Positions 37,336-46,944 of a stretch of 64,000 nt of DNA are shown here, piece after piece. The notes beneath the pieces are model-generated. The model saw only the letters and a list, made by a program, of their open reading frames with translations, had not been told where the DNA came from and did no database searches. This DNA is from Phyllobacterium chamaecytisi (GTDB lineage Bacteria > Pseudomonadota > Alphaproteobacteria > Rhizobiales > Rhizobiaceae): NCBI RefSeq assembly GCF_020164455.1, contig NZ_JAIQWW010000012.1, forward strand, positions 1-64,000. The letters are read 5' to 3'. Made by a program: the position numbers and the translations under genes. Each line of letters begins with the position of its first letter. Position 1 is the stretch's first letter.

Positions 37336-38037
37336 TCAGATCGTTTTCCAATTCGGATCGACCGCGCTGGCGGCCGCGCGCCACTCGTCGGCGTAGTCCA
37401 CATTTTGCCAATCCTTGAACCAAGGTCCGCCATTGGTGAAGTGGACAGCGTTTGGATAACCGTCCGCCGGCTTTTCGTTCCAGCCTTCCAGCCAGTTCCA
37501 TTCAACCGGAACTTCGCCAATTTCGTTGTCTTGCGCCCATTGCATCCGGTGCAGATAAGCACCGCTCTCCCGATTGATAAGTTCCGGGGTGAGTTGGCGT
37601 GTCGACGGGTGATCGCAATTGAATAGCATGAAGGATGACCAGTTTTTGCGCGGATAGCTGGTCTGGACTTTGCCGTCCATCTTCGTGCCTTCCTTCGGCG
37701 TATAGTCGTGCTTGACACAGACCACCGCTTTCGTTTCATCTCGGTATTCGAGCAGTTTCGCCACATCGCCGAAAAACAGGAAATCACAATCGCAGAATAG
37801 TGCCCAACCCCTATAGCCGGCGAGCCAAGGCGTGAAGAAGCGAGAATAGGTGAACTCAGTCGAGGCGAGGGGGTCGATGTCACGCGTATACGCGCTTTTT
37901 TCCACAAGCTCTTCCAACTTGATCGGAATTACTCGAACGGGGATGGTCGCATGTTTCAATACAGTGCTCTTGGCGACCTCATAGGCGATCGGTTCGCGTG
38001 AGTCCCATCCCACATAGATATCAAGTTCATTCTGCAT
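37336..38037 (-). CDS. Putative glycosyltransferase (GT8-like)
   Basis: This 233-residue protein, with ATG at 38037 and GCGAGG upstream, has a GT-A-like fold. It opens with DIYVGWDSREPIAYEV, and the metal-binding DxD is in WALFCDCDFLFFGDVAKLL. Conserved YTRDIDPLASTEFTYSRFF precedes it and W/N-rich EVPVEWNWLEGW follows. It resembles stand-alone transferases of Rhizobiales that take nucleotide sugars; donor and acceptor are unknown. The upstream 30-residue extension of the frame lacks a start signal. It is divergent from the next transferase gene across a 233-base gap containing a TGCCGC/GCGGCA hairpin. Confidence 0.65.
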   Translation of the reverse strand: MQNELDIYVGWDSREPIAYEVAKSTVLKHATIPVRVIPIKLEELVEKSAYTRDIDPLASTEFTYSRFFTPWLAGYRGWALFCDCDFLFFGDVAKLLEYRDETKAVVCVKHDYTPKEGTKMDGKVQTSYPRKNWSSFMLFNCDHPSTRQLTPELINRESGAYLHRMQWAQDNEIGEVPVEWNWLEGWNEKPADGYPNAVHFTNGGPWFKDWQNVDYADEWRAAASAVDPNWKTI

Positions 38038-38270
38038 AATGCCTCGCTTTATATTCTGAGAGTCAGGGTAGGGTTTTAAACCAAATGCGGAAAAGGAAAA
38101 CCCCTCATTGCCGCCAAATTGCGGCACACATTCCGGCTTTCAAGTCAGTAATGCCGGGCGCCGGCGCTCATCTGGCTGCACTTGACCTTCCACACGCGCA
38201 AGTTTAATCGGTCGGCCTCCTGGGGTCACACTCACCAAAGAACTGACTCTCGTTCAAGGCGGAACCACTG

Positions 38271-39332
38271 TTGAAACGACACCAATCTTTCTTGTTTCCA
38301 AGACCGGAAATTCCCTTTCCATACCGTCCTGACAGTCCAGTCGCTTTCCCGAGCAGTCGAAGCCAGTCCTTGCTCACGCGTTGGCGCAACTTCAATGTAA
38401 AGAAGCGTCATGACCCGGTTCAACTATTGTCTTTAAGGAAAGGCGACATCCGCCGGCTTGGGCCGAAAGACATACCACTCATCTTTCTGACGCATAACAG
38501 CATTCAGTTTCTGCCGTCGTTCCTCGCACACTACCGCAAATTGGGAATAACGCGATTTTTGTGCGTGGATGACCAATCGACAGATGGTACTCGAGAAAAA
38601 CTGCTCGACGAAAATGATGTCGATCTCTTTGGTTCGAATATCCGGTATCGCCAGGCAAACGGCGGCAATCTTTGGCGTGAGGCTCTGGTCCGGATTTATG
38701 GGACCAAGCGCTGGTACATGAATGTCGATTGCGACGAGTACTTTATTTACGACGAGTGTGAGACGAAAAAGTTGCCCGAGCTAATTGCGGGATTGCAAGC
38801 AAAGGGAGTGCTGCATTGCCCGGCACCGATGATCGATTGCTATCCATCGGCCTCGCTCAAGTCTGCGGTCTTCGACGGCTCCTCGGACGTCATGCCTTGG
38901 GAGATCGCCAACACCTTCGACCGGCAAGGGTATCGGCTGTTCCGCACCAACTCGGCCATGTCGATGATGGGAGGGCCAAGAGAGCGGTTGTTGGACTATC
39001 CCGAACACTACGATGAATTGATGAAATACCCGCTGCTCTACGTGGAACATGACATCGCGTTTACCATCAGCATCCACAAGCCATGGCCATTCCACCGCAA
39101 CTTTTCTCCCATCTACGGCTCACTGCTGCATTTCAAATTCTTCAGTGAAACAGAAGAGTTCGTAAAAAAGGCGATAGAAGGCGGCCAATACTTCAAGGGT
39201 TCTCGCGCTTACAAGACCATGCTGGAGGCAATCACGGCTGGCAGGCTCGACAACCTTACTTCGGATGTCTCCGTAAAGTTCGAGAACTCGAAGCAGTTGT
39301 CCGGTCTTGGCTTCTTCAAAAGCGTGTTTTAG
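38271..39332 (+). CDS. Glycosyltransferase family 2-like protein
   Basis: This 353-residue protein has a GT2-type catalytic domain. IPLIFLTHNSIQFLPSFLAHY precedes FLCVDDQSTDGTREKLL, and the metal-binding motif is WYMNVDCDEYFIYDE; this is the pattern of the Glyco_tranf_2_4 group. No in-frame ATG precedes the domain. The TTG at 38271, after AAGGCGGA, is the best start, though the first 65 residues are poorly conserved-looking. It may act on surface polysaccharide with the neighbouring transferases. It stops three bases before the stop of the convergent dehydrogenase gene. Confidence 0.7.
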   Translation: MKRHQSFLFPRPEIPFPYRPDSPVAFPSSRSQSLLTRWRNFNVKKRHDPVQLLSLRKGDIRRLGPKDIPLIFLTHNSIQFLPSFLAHYRKLGITRFLCVDDQSTDGTREKLLDENDVDLFGSNIRYRQANGGNLWREALVRIYGTKRWYMNVDCDEYFIYDECETKKLPELIAGLQAKGVLHCPAPMIDCYPSASLKSAVFDGSSDVMPWEIANTFDRQGYRLFRTNSAMSMMGGPRERLLDYPEHYDELMKYPLLYVEHDIAFTISIHKPWPFHRNFSPIYGSLLHFKFFSETEEFVKKAIEGGQYFKGSRAYKTMLEAITAGRLDNLTSDVSVKFENSKQLSGLGFFKSVF

Positions 39333-39335
39333 ATT

Positions 39336-40538
39336 TCACGCGTCGGCTGTGCGGGCGCGCTTCTTCCTCACCTCGGCCATTCGGGGTTTTGTTTCGAGCC
39401 CGCTCTTGTAGAGATTGTTTCGGTCGAGAACCTTGACGTCGCGCTCACCGCATAGGGCCATCGTAATATCGAGCTCCTTGCGGATGATCTCCAATGCCTC
39501 GGTGACGCCTCTTTTTCCGCCGGCACCCAGACCATAAAGAAAGGCTCGACCGATATATGTGCCCTTGGCCCCGATGGCGAGCGCCTTCAACACGTCCTGT
39601 CCAGATCTGATACCGCCGTCGAAGTGCACTTCAATCTTGTCGCCAACGGCGTCGACGATATCTGCAAGAACCGATATGGACGAGGGTGCACCATCAAGCT
39701 GGCGGCCACCATGATTGGATACGATTATCGCATCGGCTCCAGTCGCCGCCGCCATTTTCGCATCTTCGACATCGAGAATGCCTTTGATGATAAGTTTGCC
39801 ACCCCACCGTTCCTTTATCCAGGTGACATCGTTCCAGGAGAGGCGAGGATCGAACTGTTCGGTTGTCCAGACTGACAGGGATGACAAATCGCCCACGCCT
39901 TTCGCGTGGCCGACGATATTGCCGAATGTACGCCGATTGGTCCTGAGCATCTCCATACACCATTGTGGACGAGTGGCCATTTGCCAGATGTGTTTCGGTG
40001 TAAACTTGGGGGGTGCAGAAAGACCGTTACGCAAATCCTTGTGGCGCTGACCCAGAATCTGCAGATCAAGCGTCAGAACCAGGGCCGAGCACTTGGCAGC
40101 TTTGGCGCGGTCGATCAAATTATAGATAAAGTCGCGGTCGCGCATCACATAGAGCTGGAACCAGAAAGGTTTGGTTGTAACCGATGCGACATCCTCGATT
40201 GAACAGATGCTCATTGTTGAGAGCGTGAACGGAACGCCGAATTCTTCGGCCGCCTGCGCCGCCAGCATCTCGCCATTTGCATGCTGCATACCCGTCAAGC
40301 CGGTTGGTGCGAGAGCGACAGGCATGGAAACTTTCTGACCGACCATCGTACTTTCGAGGGTACGGTCGGTCATGTCGACCGCAACACGCTGGCGCAACTG
40401 GATCTTGCGGAAATCCTCTTCGTTCGCGCGATAGGTGCTTTCCGTCCATGCACCGGAATCGGCGTAGTCGAAGAACATTTTTGGTACGCGCCGCTTGGCG
40501 ATTTCTTTCAGATCGGCAATTTCAACTGTCTTTATCAT
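39336..40538 (-). CDS. lldD: FMN-dependent alpha-hydroxy-acid dehydrogenase (L-lactate dehydrogenase type)
   Basis: This FMN-dependent enzyme oxidises L-2-hydroxyacids, most likely lactate, and passes electrons to the quinone pool. The chosen ATG (MIKTVEIADLKEIAKRRVP) gives 400 residues. FMN and substrate contacts are visible in PVALAPTGLTGMQHANGE, FQLYVMRDRD and the catalytic His-Arg motif IVSNHGGRQLDGAPSS, followed by DGGIRSGQDVLKALAIGA. The 35-residue upstream extension was rejected because GGGACGGA precedes this ATG. It is divergent from a D-2-hydroxyacid dehydrogenase, so both stereoisomer types are handled side by side. Confidence 0.85.
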   Translation of the reverse strand: MIKTVEIADLKEIAKRRVPKMFFDYADSGAWTESTYRANEEDFRKIQLRQRVAVDMTDRTLESTMVGQKVSMPVALAPTGLTGMQHANGEMLAAQAAEEFGVPFTLSTMSICSIEDVASVTTKPFWFQLYVMRDRDFIYNLIDRAKAAKCSALVLTLDLQILGQRHKDLRNGLSAPPKFTPKHIWQMATRPQWCMEMLRTNRRTFGNIVGHAKGVGDLSSLSVWTTEQFDPRLSWNDVTWIKERWGGKLIIKGILDVEDAKMAAATGADAIIVSNHGGRQLDGAPSSISVLADIVDAVGDKIEVHFDGGIRSGQDVLKALAIGAKGTYIGRAFLYGLGAGGKRGVTEALEIIRKELDITMALCGERDVKVLDRNNLYKSGLETKPRMAEVRKKRARTADA

Positions 40539-40717
40539 GTTCCGTCCCGCAGCAATGGTGCGATGGTTTTCACACCAATGCATCCAAAAAGGCAAGCGCC
40601 AACTCACGAAATGACCACAGATAAAGGCATACTTCATAAGCAAATGGTTTGTCTTTAATGCCCGAGTATAGCTATTGTCCTAACTCGGTCTGGAAGCACT
40701 CGACAGGATACGATTTG

Positions 40718-41641
40718 ATGGAAAAACAACCTCTCCTCTTGCTTGGCCCTCTCATGCCTTACCTGACGGAGGAGTTGGAGAAGCGATACGCAATTGAAAA
40801 GCTCTATGAGGAAACAGACGCTCTGGGCTTTCTGCAGCAAAATGCAGAACGCTTTCGCGCGGCGGTCACGAGTACGTTCACTGGCCTCAAGGCGGATATG
40901 ATCGATTTGCTGCCTGCACTCGAGATCGTTTCTTCGTTTGGTGTCGGCACGGATTCGCTCGATATTGCATACGCAGAGACCAAGGGAATAAAGATTGCCA
41001 ACACGCCGGATGTTCTTAACGAAGACACGGCAAATATGGCGATCACGCTTCTGTTGGCTGCGACCCGCGACATCGTTGCAAATGATCGGTTCGTTCGGGA
41101 GGGACGCTGGGCAAGAGGGGAAACACCACCCCTGGCGTTGGGAATCGAAGGCAAGAAGATCGGACTGGTGGGGCTCGGCCGGATTGGTAGCGTCATCGCA
41201 AGAAAGTTGACTGCTTTTGGTTGCGAGGTCGTCTACCACACGCGCAACAAGAAACACGACGTCTCATACGAGCACTACAGCGATTTGGTCGAAATGGCCC
41301 GCAGGTGTTCTGCCTTGATCGCAATTTTGCCCGGCGGGGATGCAACGAAAGGTGTCATTTCGCGCGAGGTCCTGCAGGCGCTTGGCTCCGAGGGAACCTT
41401 TGTCAATATCGCACGCGGCACCGTCGTCGATGAAACTGCCTTGGTCGAGCTTTTGCAATCGGGAGAACTGGGGCGCGCGGGCCTCGACGTGTTCGTCGAC
41501 GAACCGAACGTTCCCGAGGCACTGTTTGCACTGAATAATGTGGTGCTGCAGCCGCATATGGGAAGTGCCACGGTCGAAACGCGCAAGGCGATGGCCGACC
41601 GTGTCGTTTCCAATCTGGACAACTACTTTTCAGCCAGGTGA
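40718..41641 (+). CDS. NAD(P)-dependent D-2-hydroxyacid dehydrogenase
   Basis: The 307-residue oxidoreductase reduces 2-keto acids such as hydroxypyruvate or glyoxylate. The nucleotide motif is GLVGLGRIGSVIA; the catalytic Arg, Glu and His are in NIARGTVVDE, DVFVDEPNVP and LQPHMGSATVETR. Length and motifs fit the hydroxypyruvate/glyoxylate reductase subgroup of the D-isomer family; the precise substrate is unknown. The ATG at 40718 follows AGGA. An earlier in-frame start lies within the divergent promoter region. The stop is 12 bases from the convergent purU stop. Confidence 0.85.
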   Translation: MEKQPLLLLGPLMPYLTEELEKRYAIEKLYEETDALGFLQQNAERFRAAVTSTFTGLKADMIDLLPALEIVSSFGVGTDSLDIAYAETKGIKIANTPDVLNEDTANMAITLLLAATRDIVANDRFVREGRWARGETPPLALGIEGKKIGLVGLGRIGSVIARKLTAFGCEVVYHTRNKKHDVSYEHYSDLVEMARRCSALIAILPGGDATKGVISREVLQALGSEGTFVNIARGTVVDETALVELLQSGELGRAGLDVFVDEPNVPEALFALNNVVLQPHMGSATVETRKAMADRVVSNLDNYFSAR

Positions 41642-41653
41642 AGCCGCTGGCGA

Positions 41654-42508
41654 TTATCCGAATACAACCGTCTTGTGACCGTTGAGCATGACGCGCGATT
41701 CAAGATGTTTCTTTACTGCCCGCGCCAGCACGCGGCTTTCGATGTCGCGGCCAGTGGCGACAAAGTCCTCGGCGCTCATGGCATGGGTAACGCGTTCGGT
41801 CTCCTGCTCGATGATGGGACCCTCATCGAGGTCAGGCGTCACATAATGCGCTGTCGCACCAATAAGCTTCACGCCGCGCTCGAAAGCTTGGTGATAGGGC
41901 TTGGCACCCTTGAAGCTCGGCAGGAACGAATGGTGGATATTGATGACTTTGCCGAACAACCGTTTCGACAAATTGTCTGACAGGACCTGCATGTAGCGGG
42001 CCAGAACAACGAGGTCTGCGCCCGTGTCTTTGACGATCTTGAGCAGAGCCTCTTCCTGCTCGATCTTGTTGTCCTTGGAGACCGGCAGGACGTGATAAGG
42101 GATGCTCTCATGTTCGGCAAAGCGACGGCTGTCCTCATGGTTGGAGACGATCGCAGCAACATCGGCGTCCAGCCAGCCAACCTTGATCTGGTAGAACAGA
42201 TGCAACAACGCATGGTCGAACCTGGATACCATGATGATGATCTTCGGCTTTTTCGATTGGTCAACAAGGCTGGTTTTCATGTCGAAGCGCTGAATGGCGG
42301 GTTTCAAAGCCCGTTCGACATCATCCTTGGTTGTGCCTTCGGCCGCCGTGAAGGCGATGCGCATGAAGAAGCGGTTCGTCTGTCTGTCCCAGAACTGATT
42401 GCTCTCGGCAATATTCGCGTCCATGCCGGCAAGCTCCGTCGTTACCGACGCAACGATACCCGGTCGATCTTCACAGGAAAGGGTAAGAACATAATTTTTG
42501 TCTGGCAT
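41654..42508 (-). CDS. purU: Formyltetrahydrofolate deformylase
   Basis: PurU hydrolyses 10-formyl-THF to THF and formate, balancing one-carbon pools and feeding formate-dependent purine synthesis. The 284 residues combine an N-terminal ACT domain (YVLTLSCEDRPGIVASVTTEL at 6-26, quoted in part: SCEDRPGIVASVT) and a formyltransferase-like domain with the catalytic Asn/His/Asp set in VINIHHSFLPSFKGAKPYH and HYVTPDLDEGPIIEQE. The start is an ATG at 42508. A 132-base gap separates it from cobJ upstream, without a recognisable feature. Confidence 0.95.
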   Translation of the reverse strand: MPDKNYVLTLSCEDRPGIVASVTTELAGMDANIAESNQFWDRQTNRFFMRIAFTAAEGTTKDDVERALKPAIQRFDMKTSLVDQSKKPKIIIMVSRFDHALLHLFYQIKVGWLDADVAAIVSNHEDSRRFAEHESIPYHVLPVSKDNKIEQEEALLKIVKDTGADLVVLARYMQVLSDNLSKRLFGKVINIHHSFLPSFKGAKPYHQAFERGVKLIGATAHYVTPDLDEGPIIEQETERVTHAMSAEDFVATGRDIESRVLARAVKKHLESRVMLNGHKTVVFG

Positions 42509-42640
42509 GATAACTCCGGGTGCAGGCGATCTGATCTTGCAGGATCATAGTGAGCGGCATTGAAAGGCGTCGATACAAAAGCGAAGCGCTCAGTCCTTTT
42601 TCCGGCATGGACCCCAGTCGGATAATGAACGGCTTTCTGT

Positions 42641-44089
42641 TCAACTTTCGGGCTTGGTTCCATACCAGCGGGGCGTATAGACCCATTTGCCGCCGTCCCT
42701 GCGTTCAAAACTGCGCGTGAGCGATGATCCGACGATGATCACCGTTCGCATGTCCACCTGATCGGGGGTTAGCTCGGCAAGCGTGATGACACGCAAGGTT
42801 TCCGCAGGCCGGCCGATATCACGGCCAAGGACGATAGGGGTATCAACATTCCGGTACTTGCGCAGGATATCGATGGCGCGTGGCAATTGCCAGGGACGAT
42901 GCCTTGAAATCGGATTGTAGAAAGCCATCGCAAGGTCCGCTTCGGCCGCCAATGAAATGCGTTTTTCAATGATCTCCCAGGGCTTCAGATTGTCGGAAAG
43001 CGAAAGAACACAGAAATCGTGACCGAGCGGTGCGCCGCTGCGACTGGCTGCCGCCAGCGCAGCGGAAACTCCGGGCAGGATTTCCAGCTCCACCGCGTGC
43101 CAGGAAGCATCGACAGATTCGTGCAATGCCTCGACCACCGCAGTAGCCATGGCAAAAATACCTGGATCACCGGAAGAAACCATCACGACGGACCGGCCCG
43201 TTGCGGCGAGCTCGAAAGCGCGTCGCGCGCGCTGCATTTCCTCGCGATTGTCGGTCATATGCAAGGTTTGGTCTGAGCGGAAAGGTCCCGCCATGCGGAC
43301 GTAGGTTTCGTAGCCAAGCACATCGTCGGCGTTGTTCAATACGCGTTTGACCGCCGGAATCATGAAATCGGGGTTCCCTGGCCCTAGACCGACCACTGCG
43401 AGTCGCCCATGCTTGTGGCCAGCAAGGGTGGTAGCTTCCGCGGAGGACACGCTCTTGGTATCTGTCGGCTTGCGTTGAAAAACCAGATCGCCTTTGTGGG
43501 GTGCAACATCCGAAGACGTCACCAGAATGCGCAGTTCCGCGTCGTCATCCAGAGGAAGGTTAGCGTCCTGAAGCCAGGGCGCGTCCCCCTCTATTCTAAC
43601 AGTTTTGCCTCCAAGCAAATCAGCAATGAATGTCTTGGCGTCCTCGGGATTTTTCAATTCGAAGCCCGGGGGAGGATTGAGCAGACAAGTGCCGAACCGC
43701 AGTTCACCTGATGTCGTTATTGCTGGTGAGACCTCGAGAATAGCTGCAATCTGCCGGGCAAGAACGTTCACGCCCGTTGTGCCACCCAAGAGGGGAACAA
43801 CCGCACTGCCATCGTCGGCTATCGCCAGAACGGGCGGTTCGGCTCCCTTGTCACCAAGAACCCGGGCGAGGGAGCGGATAGTAATGCCGGCGGCGCAGAG
43901 AGCGATGACTGCATGACCGTTCTGATAGAGCTGTCGGACTGTTTCGCCGAAGTTCGTGTAGGAGAAATCGGCGCCTTCGACACGGGCTTCCAGCCCATAA
44001 ATAGTTACTTCTGGCATGCTCGCTTTGATTCGCAATGCGGTTTTCATGCCGAGCGCCGAAAGGACCAATATGGCTATTGGATATGTCAT
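42641..44089 (-). CDS. cobJ: CbiG(N/mid)-CobJ fusion: precorrin-3B C17-methyltransferase
   Basis: The C-terminal half (about 225-482) is an SAM-dependent tetrapyrrole methyltransferase, with [35 protein letters not shown] and [16 protein letters not shown], of the CobJ/CbiH type; it methylates C17 and contracts the ring. The N-terminal half (about 1-210) resembles CbiG. It has an N-domain with [19 protein letters not shown] and [17 protein letters not shown], then a mid domain ([19 protein letters not shown]). The C-terminal CobE-like domain of CbiG is absent. The start overlaps the cobI stop by four bases (ATGA). CbiG belongs to the anaerobic route, whereas neighbouring cobG marks the aerobic one. 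Confidence 0.88.
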   Translation of the reverse strand: MTYPIAILVLSALGMKTALRIKASMPEVTIYGLEARVEGADFSYTNFGETVRQLYQNGHAVIALCAAGITIRSLARVLGDKGAEPPVLAIADDGSAVVPLLGGTTGVNVLARQIAAILEVSPAITTSGELRFGTCLLNPPPGFELKNPEDAKTFIADLLGGKTVRIEGDAPWLQDANLPLDDDAELRILVTSSDVAPHKGDLVFQRKPTDTKSVSSAEATTLAGHKHGRLAVVGLGPGNPDFMIPAVKRVLNNADDVLGYETYVRMAGPFRSDQTLHMTDNREEMQRARRAFELAATGRSVVMVSSGDPGIFAMATAVVEALHESVDASWHAVELEILPGVSAALAAASRSGAPLGHDFCVLSLSDNLKPWEIIEKRISLAAEADLAMAFYNPISRHRPWQLPRAIDILRKYRNVDTPIVLGRDIGRPAETLRVITLAELTPDQVDMRTVIIVGSSLTRSFERRDGGKWVYTPRWYGTKPES

Positions 44090-44826
44090 CCGGCGCTACC
44101 CGCCCATTTTTCTCCCGGCACGAGAATCAATGAGAAATAGGGCGAGGATTCCGGATCGACTTCAGCCAGTGGAATGATGCGTTGTGCCTCCATCGTTGCC
44201 CGTTCGACATAAAGCGCCCGATCGAGCAGGCCAAGATCCTCGATTACACCGCGCACTTTCGCGAGGTTTTTACCAAGCTTCATGATCGCTGCGGCTTCGG
44301 TGGCGGCGAGCCGGGTCTTCAAATCTTGTGCAGAAAGCACTCCGGAAAGAACGGTAAGCGTCTGATTACGATAAACTAGGGGTGCACCAAGCACGGCGGC
44401 TCCGCCCAGGATGGAACAGACACCTGGCACGACTTCGGTTTCGTAGTCTTCAGCCAGTCTGTCATGGATGTACATGAAGGAGCCGTAGAAGAATGGATCC
44501 CCCTCGGCGATGACCGCGACATCCGTTCCCGCGTCGAGATGGGTACGCAAAAGCGTAGTTATCTCGCCGTAGAAATCGCTGACGATAGCATCGTAATTCA
44601 TATGAGCGGGTAGTATCTCCGTCGTGACTGGATAAATCAGCGGGACGAGGAGTTGCTTGTTATCGAGATAGCGCTCGACGATAGCTAGGGCGTTGCCCTT
44701 CTTGCCTTTGGCTGCATGATAAGCGACCACGGGGGCAGCCTGAAGCAGACGCAACGCCTTCAATGTAATGAGTTCAGGATCGCCGGGACCAACGCCCAGT
44801 CCAAAAAGTCGCCCGGGATTCGGCAT
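44086..44826 (-). CDS. cobI: Precorrin-2 C20-methyltransferase
   Basis: CobI methylates C20 of precorrin-2 to give precorrin-3A. The 246-residue enzyme starts [22 protein letters not shown] and carries the SAM-binding GVGPGDPE loop, [15 protein letters not shown] and [18 protein letters not shown]. The ATG overlaps the cobH stop by one base (TAATG), and its stop overlaps the cobJ start. A longer reading frame upstream runs inside cobH and was rejected. Confidence 0.94.
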   Translation of the reverse strand: MPNPGRLFGLGVGPGDPELITLKALRLLQAAPVVAYHAAKGKKGNALAIVERYLDNKQLLVPLIYPVTTEILPAHMNYDAIVSDFYGEITTLLRTHLDAGTDVAVIAEGDPFFYGSFMYIHDRLAEDYETEVVPGVCSILGGAAVLGAPLVYRNQTLTVLSGVLSAQDLKTRLAATEAAAIMKLGKNLAKVRGVIEDLGLLDRALYVERATMEAQRIIPLAEVDPESSPYFSLILVPGEKWAGSAG

Positions 44827-45452
44827 TATTCTTTCTCCGAAGCGAGAGCATTGATGGCTGCAGCAGCCATAGCACTGCCGCCGCGGCGGCCGTGCACGAC
44901 GACATAGGGAATCCCACGACTGTCCTCGGCAAGCGCCGCCTTGGATTCCATCGCGCCGACAAAGCCGACTGGAAAGCCGAGAATCAGCGCCGGTTTTGCA
45001 GAACCTTCGTCGATCATTTCGAGCAATCGGAAAAGGGCAGTGGGCGCATTGCCGAAGGCAACAACTGCGCCCGGTAGGTATGGGCGCCATAGTTCCAACG
45101 CTGCGGCGGAGCGGGTATTTCCCATGTCGAGCGCCAATTTGGCAACCGAGGGATCTCCTAGCGTGCAAATCACCTGATTTCCGGCCGGCAGACGCGACCG
45201 TGTGACACCCTCCGCAACCATACGTGCGTCACACAAAATCGGTGCGCCGCTCAGTAATGCATTGCGACCAGCCGCTGCGGCACCCTCGGAAAACGCCAGA
45301 TCCTGTATCACATCGACCATGCCGCAAGCATGGGCGACGCGCACGGCCAGCTTTTCCAGATCGGCTGGAATGCCCTTCAAATCGGCTTCGGAACGAATGA
45401 TAGCGAACGAGCGATCATAGATCGCCTGACCATCGCGGATATAGTCAAGCAT
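44826..45452 (-). CDS. cobH: Precorrin-8X methylmutase
   Basis: CobH moves the C11 methyl to C12, forming hydrogenobyrinic acid. The 208-residue protein from [16 protein letters not shown] has the catalytic His in [19 protein letters not shown] and the conserved [14 protein letters not shown] and [16 protein letters not shown] blocks. Its start lies eight bases inside the end of cobG, so the two are coupled. Ten extra in-frame residues upstream lack a ribosome site. Confidence 0.95.
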   Translation of the reverse strand: MLDYIRDGQAIYDRSFAIIRSEADLKGIPADLEKLAVRVAHACGMVDVIQDLAFSEGAAAAGRNALLSGAPILCDARMVAEGVTRSRLPAGNQVICTLGDPSVAKLALDMGNTRSAAALELWRPYLPGAVVAFGNAPTALFRLLEMIDEGSAKPALILGFPVGFVGAMESKAALAEDSRGIPYVVVHGRRGGSAMAAAAINALASEKE

Positions 45453-46827
45453 ATAGTGGCCCCCCGGAGCCGGAATTCTCACCGATCAATTCGGCAGCTT
45501 CGTCGATAGTGACATTGGCAGCCAATAGCTTGCCAAAACGCGACGGTCCATTGGTCGCGCACAGAAAGATGTCGTAACGTCCGGCCGCAGTTGCCACGAG
45601 CGTGATGGGTTTTGCCGAGGGCGACGCACAGGATTTGCTGCAACCACTCATATGGATTGGCGGAACTGCCGGACTACTCTGTAATAGTGACGCCAGCTTC
45701 AGCCCGTCTGACTGGGTGGCCGCCAAAGCCGAACCGCATCCCGCCGACCCCGAACAGCTGATCATCGTCGCAAGAACCTTTTTAGGATTGGTGACAAGTC
45801 CGAGTGCTTCGAGCGCAGCGAGCGTAGTTTTTGCATCGTCGATTGAAACTTGCGGCAAGAGAACGCTTTGCCAGGGCGTCATGCGTAGTTTTCCGTTGCC
45901 ATACTTGGCGGCAAGTTCCGCAAGCGATTGCAAAAGGTACGGATCAAGGCGGCCGAGTAGAGGCATGGCGCCCACGAAACAGTTTGAGTTGTCCACTTCC
46001 GGCCAGAGCCCAAGATGGCCATTTTCCCGGGCAGGGGCTCTGCGCCAGTTCGCAATCTTCTCACTTCGCAACGGAGCTCCGAGGCGCAGTTCGAGCTGGT
46101 CTACGAGATAGTCTGCCCCCGTCTCGCCTATCATATGACGCAGGCGCGAAGCTTGCGGGTGTGCACGGCGCCATTCGATGAAGATATCGAGAATGCCAGT
46201 GATAAGCCCCAATGCTTGCCCGGTTGCAACGCTGCCTAGAGCAGGCTGAGCATCGGCTTGTGTGGGCGGCACACCTGCAACGCCGAAGGCGAAGCGCGGC
46301 GCACTACTTTCCAGATCGATAGGACTGAGCCAAAGATCATGGGGGTGATCAACCATCGCAACGCTTTCGCCTCCATCAATGAGAATGGAAAACTTAGGCG
46401 AAAGAGTCTGGTAGAGCAGATTCGTCTGCAGGATCGTCAGCACGCGCAAGGCCAATGGCCGCACGTCCAGCCTCGTCCGGTCAAATCCGGCAAACGGGCT
46501 GATCATGACATTGCGAACGTCATCGCCTCGGTCGTTCAATGGGCCGAGCCCTGCTTCCAGCAAAGCCGTGATTAACGATTCTTCCATTTCCGGACGCACA
46601 CCGCGAATTTGCAGATTGGCGCGATTGGTGATTTCGATCGTGCCGTTGCCGCAACGCTGTGCCGCATCGGCGACGCACCGCGCCTGCACTGCGCTCAGAT
46701 CGCCAAAGGTCAGTTTCAAACGGCAGATACCGCCGTCGAGGGCCTTTGCCATGCGGAACAACCCCGGGCAGGCAGAGCGCCGCGCCTCGACGGTTGATCG
46801 TTGGATAGTGGTTGTCAGATGGCTCAT
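45445..46827 (-). CDS. cobG: Precorrin-3B synthase (aerobic pathway)
   Basis: CobG is the oxygen-dependent iron-sulfur monooxygenase that makes precorrin-3B; its presence marks the aerobic cobalamin route. The 460-residue protein belongs to the sulfite/nitrite reductase-like family. The 4Fe-4S cysteines appear in CSGSAGCGSALAATQSDG and HMSGCSKSCASPSAKP near the C-terminus. An N-terminal ferredoxin-like repeat includes CPGLFRMAKALDGGICRLKL. The ATG at 46827 was chosen because upstream extension enters the divergent cobL promoter region. It is the first gene of cobG-cobH-cobI-cobJ. Confidence 0.92.
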   Translation of the reverse strand: MSHLTTTIQRSTVEARRSACPGLFRMAKALDGGICRLKLTFGDLSAVQARCVADAAQRCGNGTIEITNRANLQIRGVRPEMEESLITALLEAGLGPLNDRGDDVRNVMISPFAGFDRTRLDVRPLALRVLTILQTNLLYQTLSPKFSILIDGGESVAMVDHPHDLWLSPIDLESSAPRFAFGVAGVPPTQADAQPALGSVATGQALGLITGILDIFIEWRRAHPQASRLRHMIGETGADYLVDQLELRLGAPLRSEKIANWRRAPARENGHLGLWPEVDNSNCFVGAMPLLGRLDPYLLQSLAELAAKYGNGKLRMTPWQSVLLPQVSIDDAKTTLAALEALGLVTNPKKVLATMISCSGSAGCGSALAATQSDGLKLASLLQSSPAVPPIHMSGCSKSCASPSAKPITLVATAAGRYDIFLCATNGPSRFGKLLAANVTIDEAAELIGENSGSGGPLYA

Positions 46828-46944
46828 GGCGTTGTCGGTTTTACAGGATGCCTCGGGGCGTGCCAACCTTTCTCGTAGCGCCCCGCTTCGTTGACCCATC
46901 AAGCGGTTTGGGGCATGCATGGTGGGCACAAAAGGATGGAATGT
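46828..46944. promoter_or_regulatory. Divergent cobG/cobL control region
   Basis: These 117 bases must hold both divergent promoters. A GGGGCG/CGCCCC hairpin (46855-46884) is present. No cobalamin-riboswitch consensus was recognised on either strand, and the region is too short to hold a full cobalamin riboswitch plus two promoters. Confidence 0.4.
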
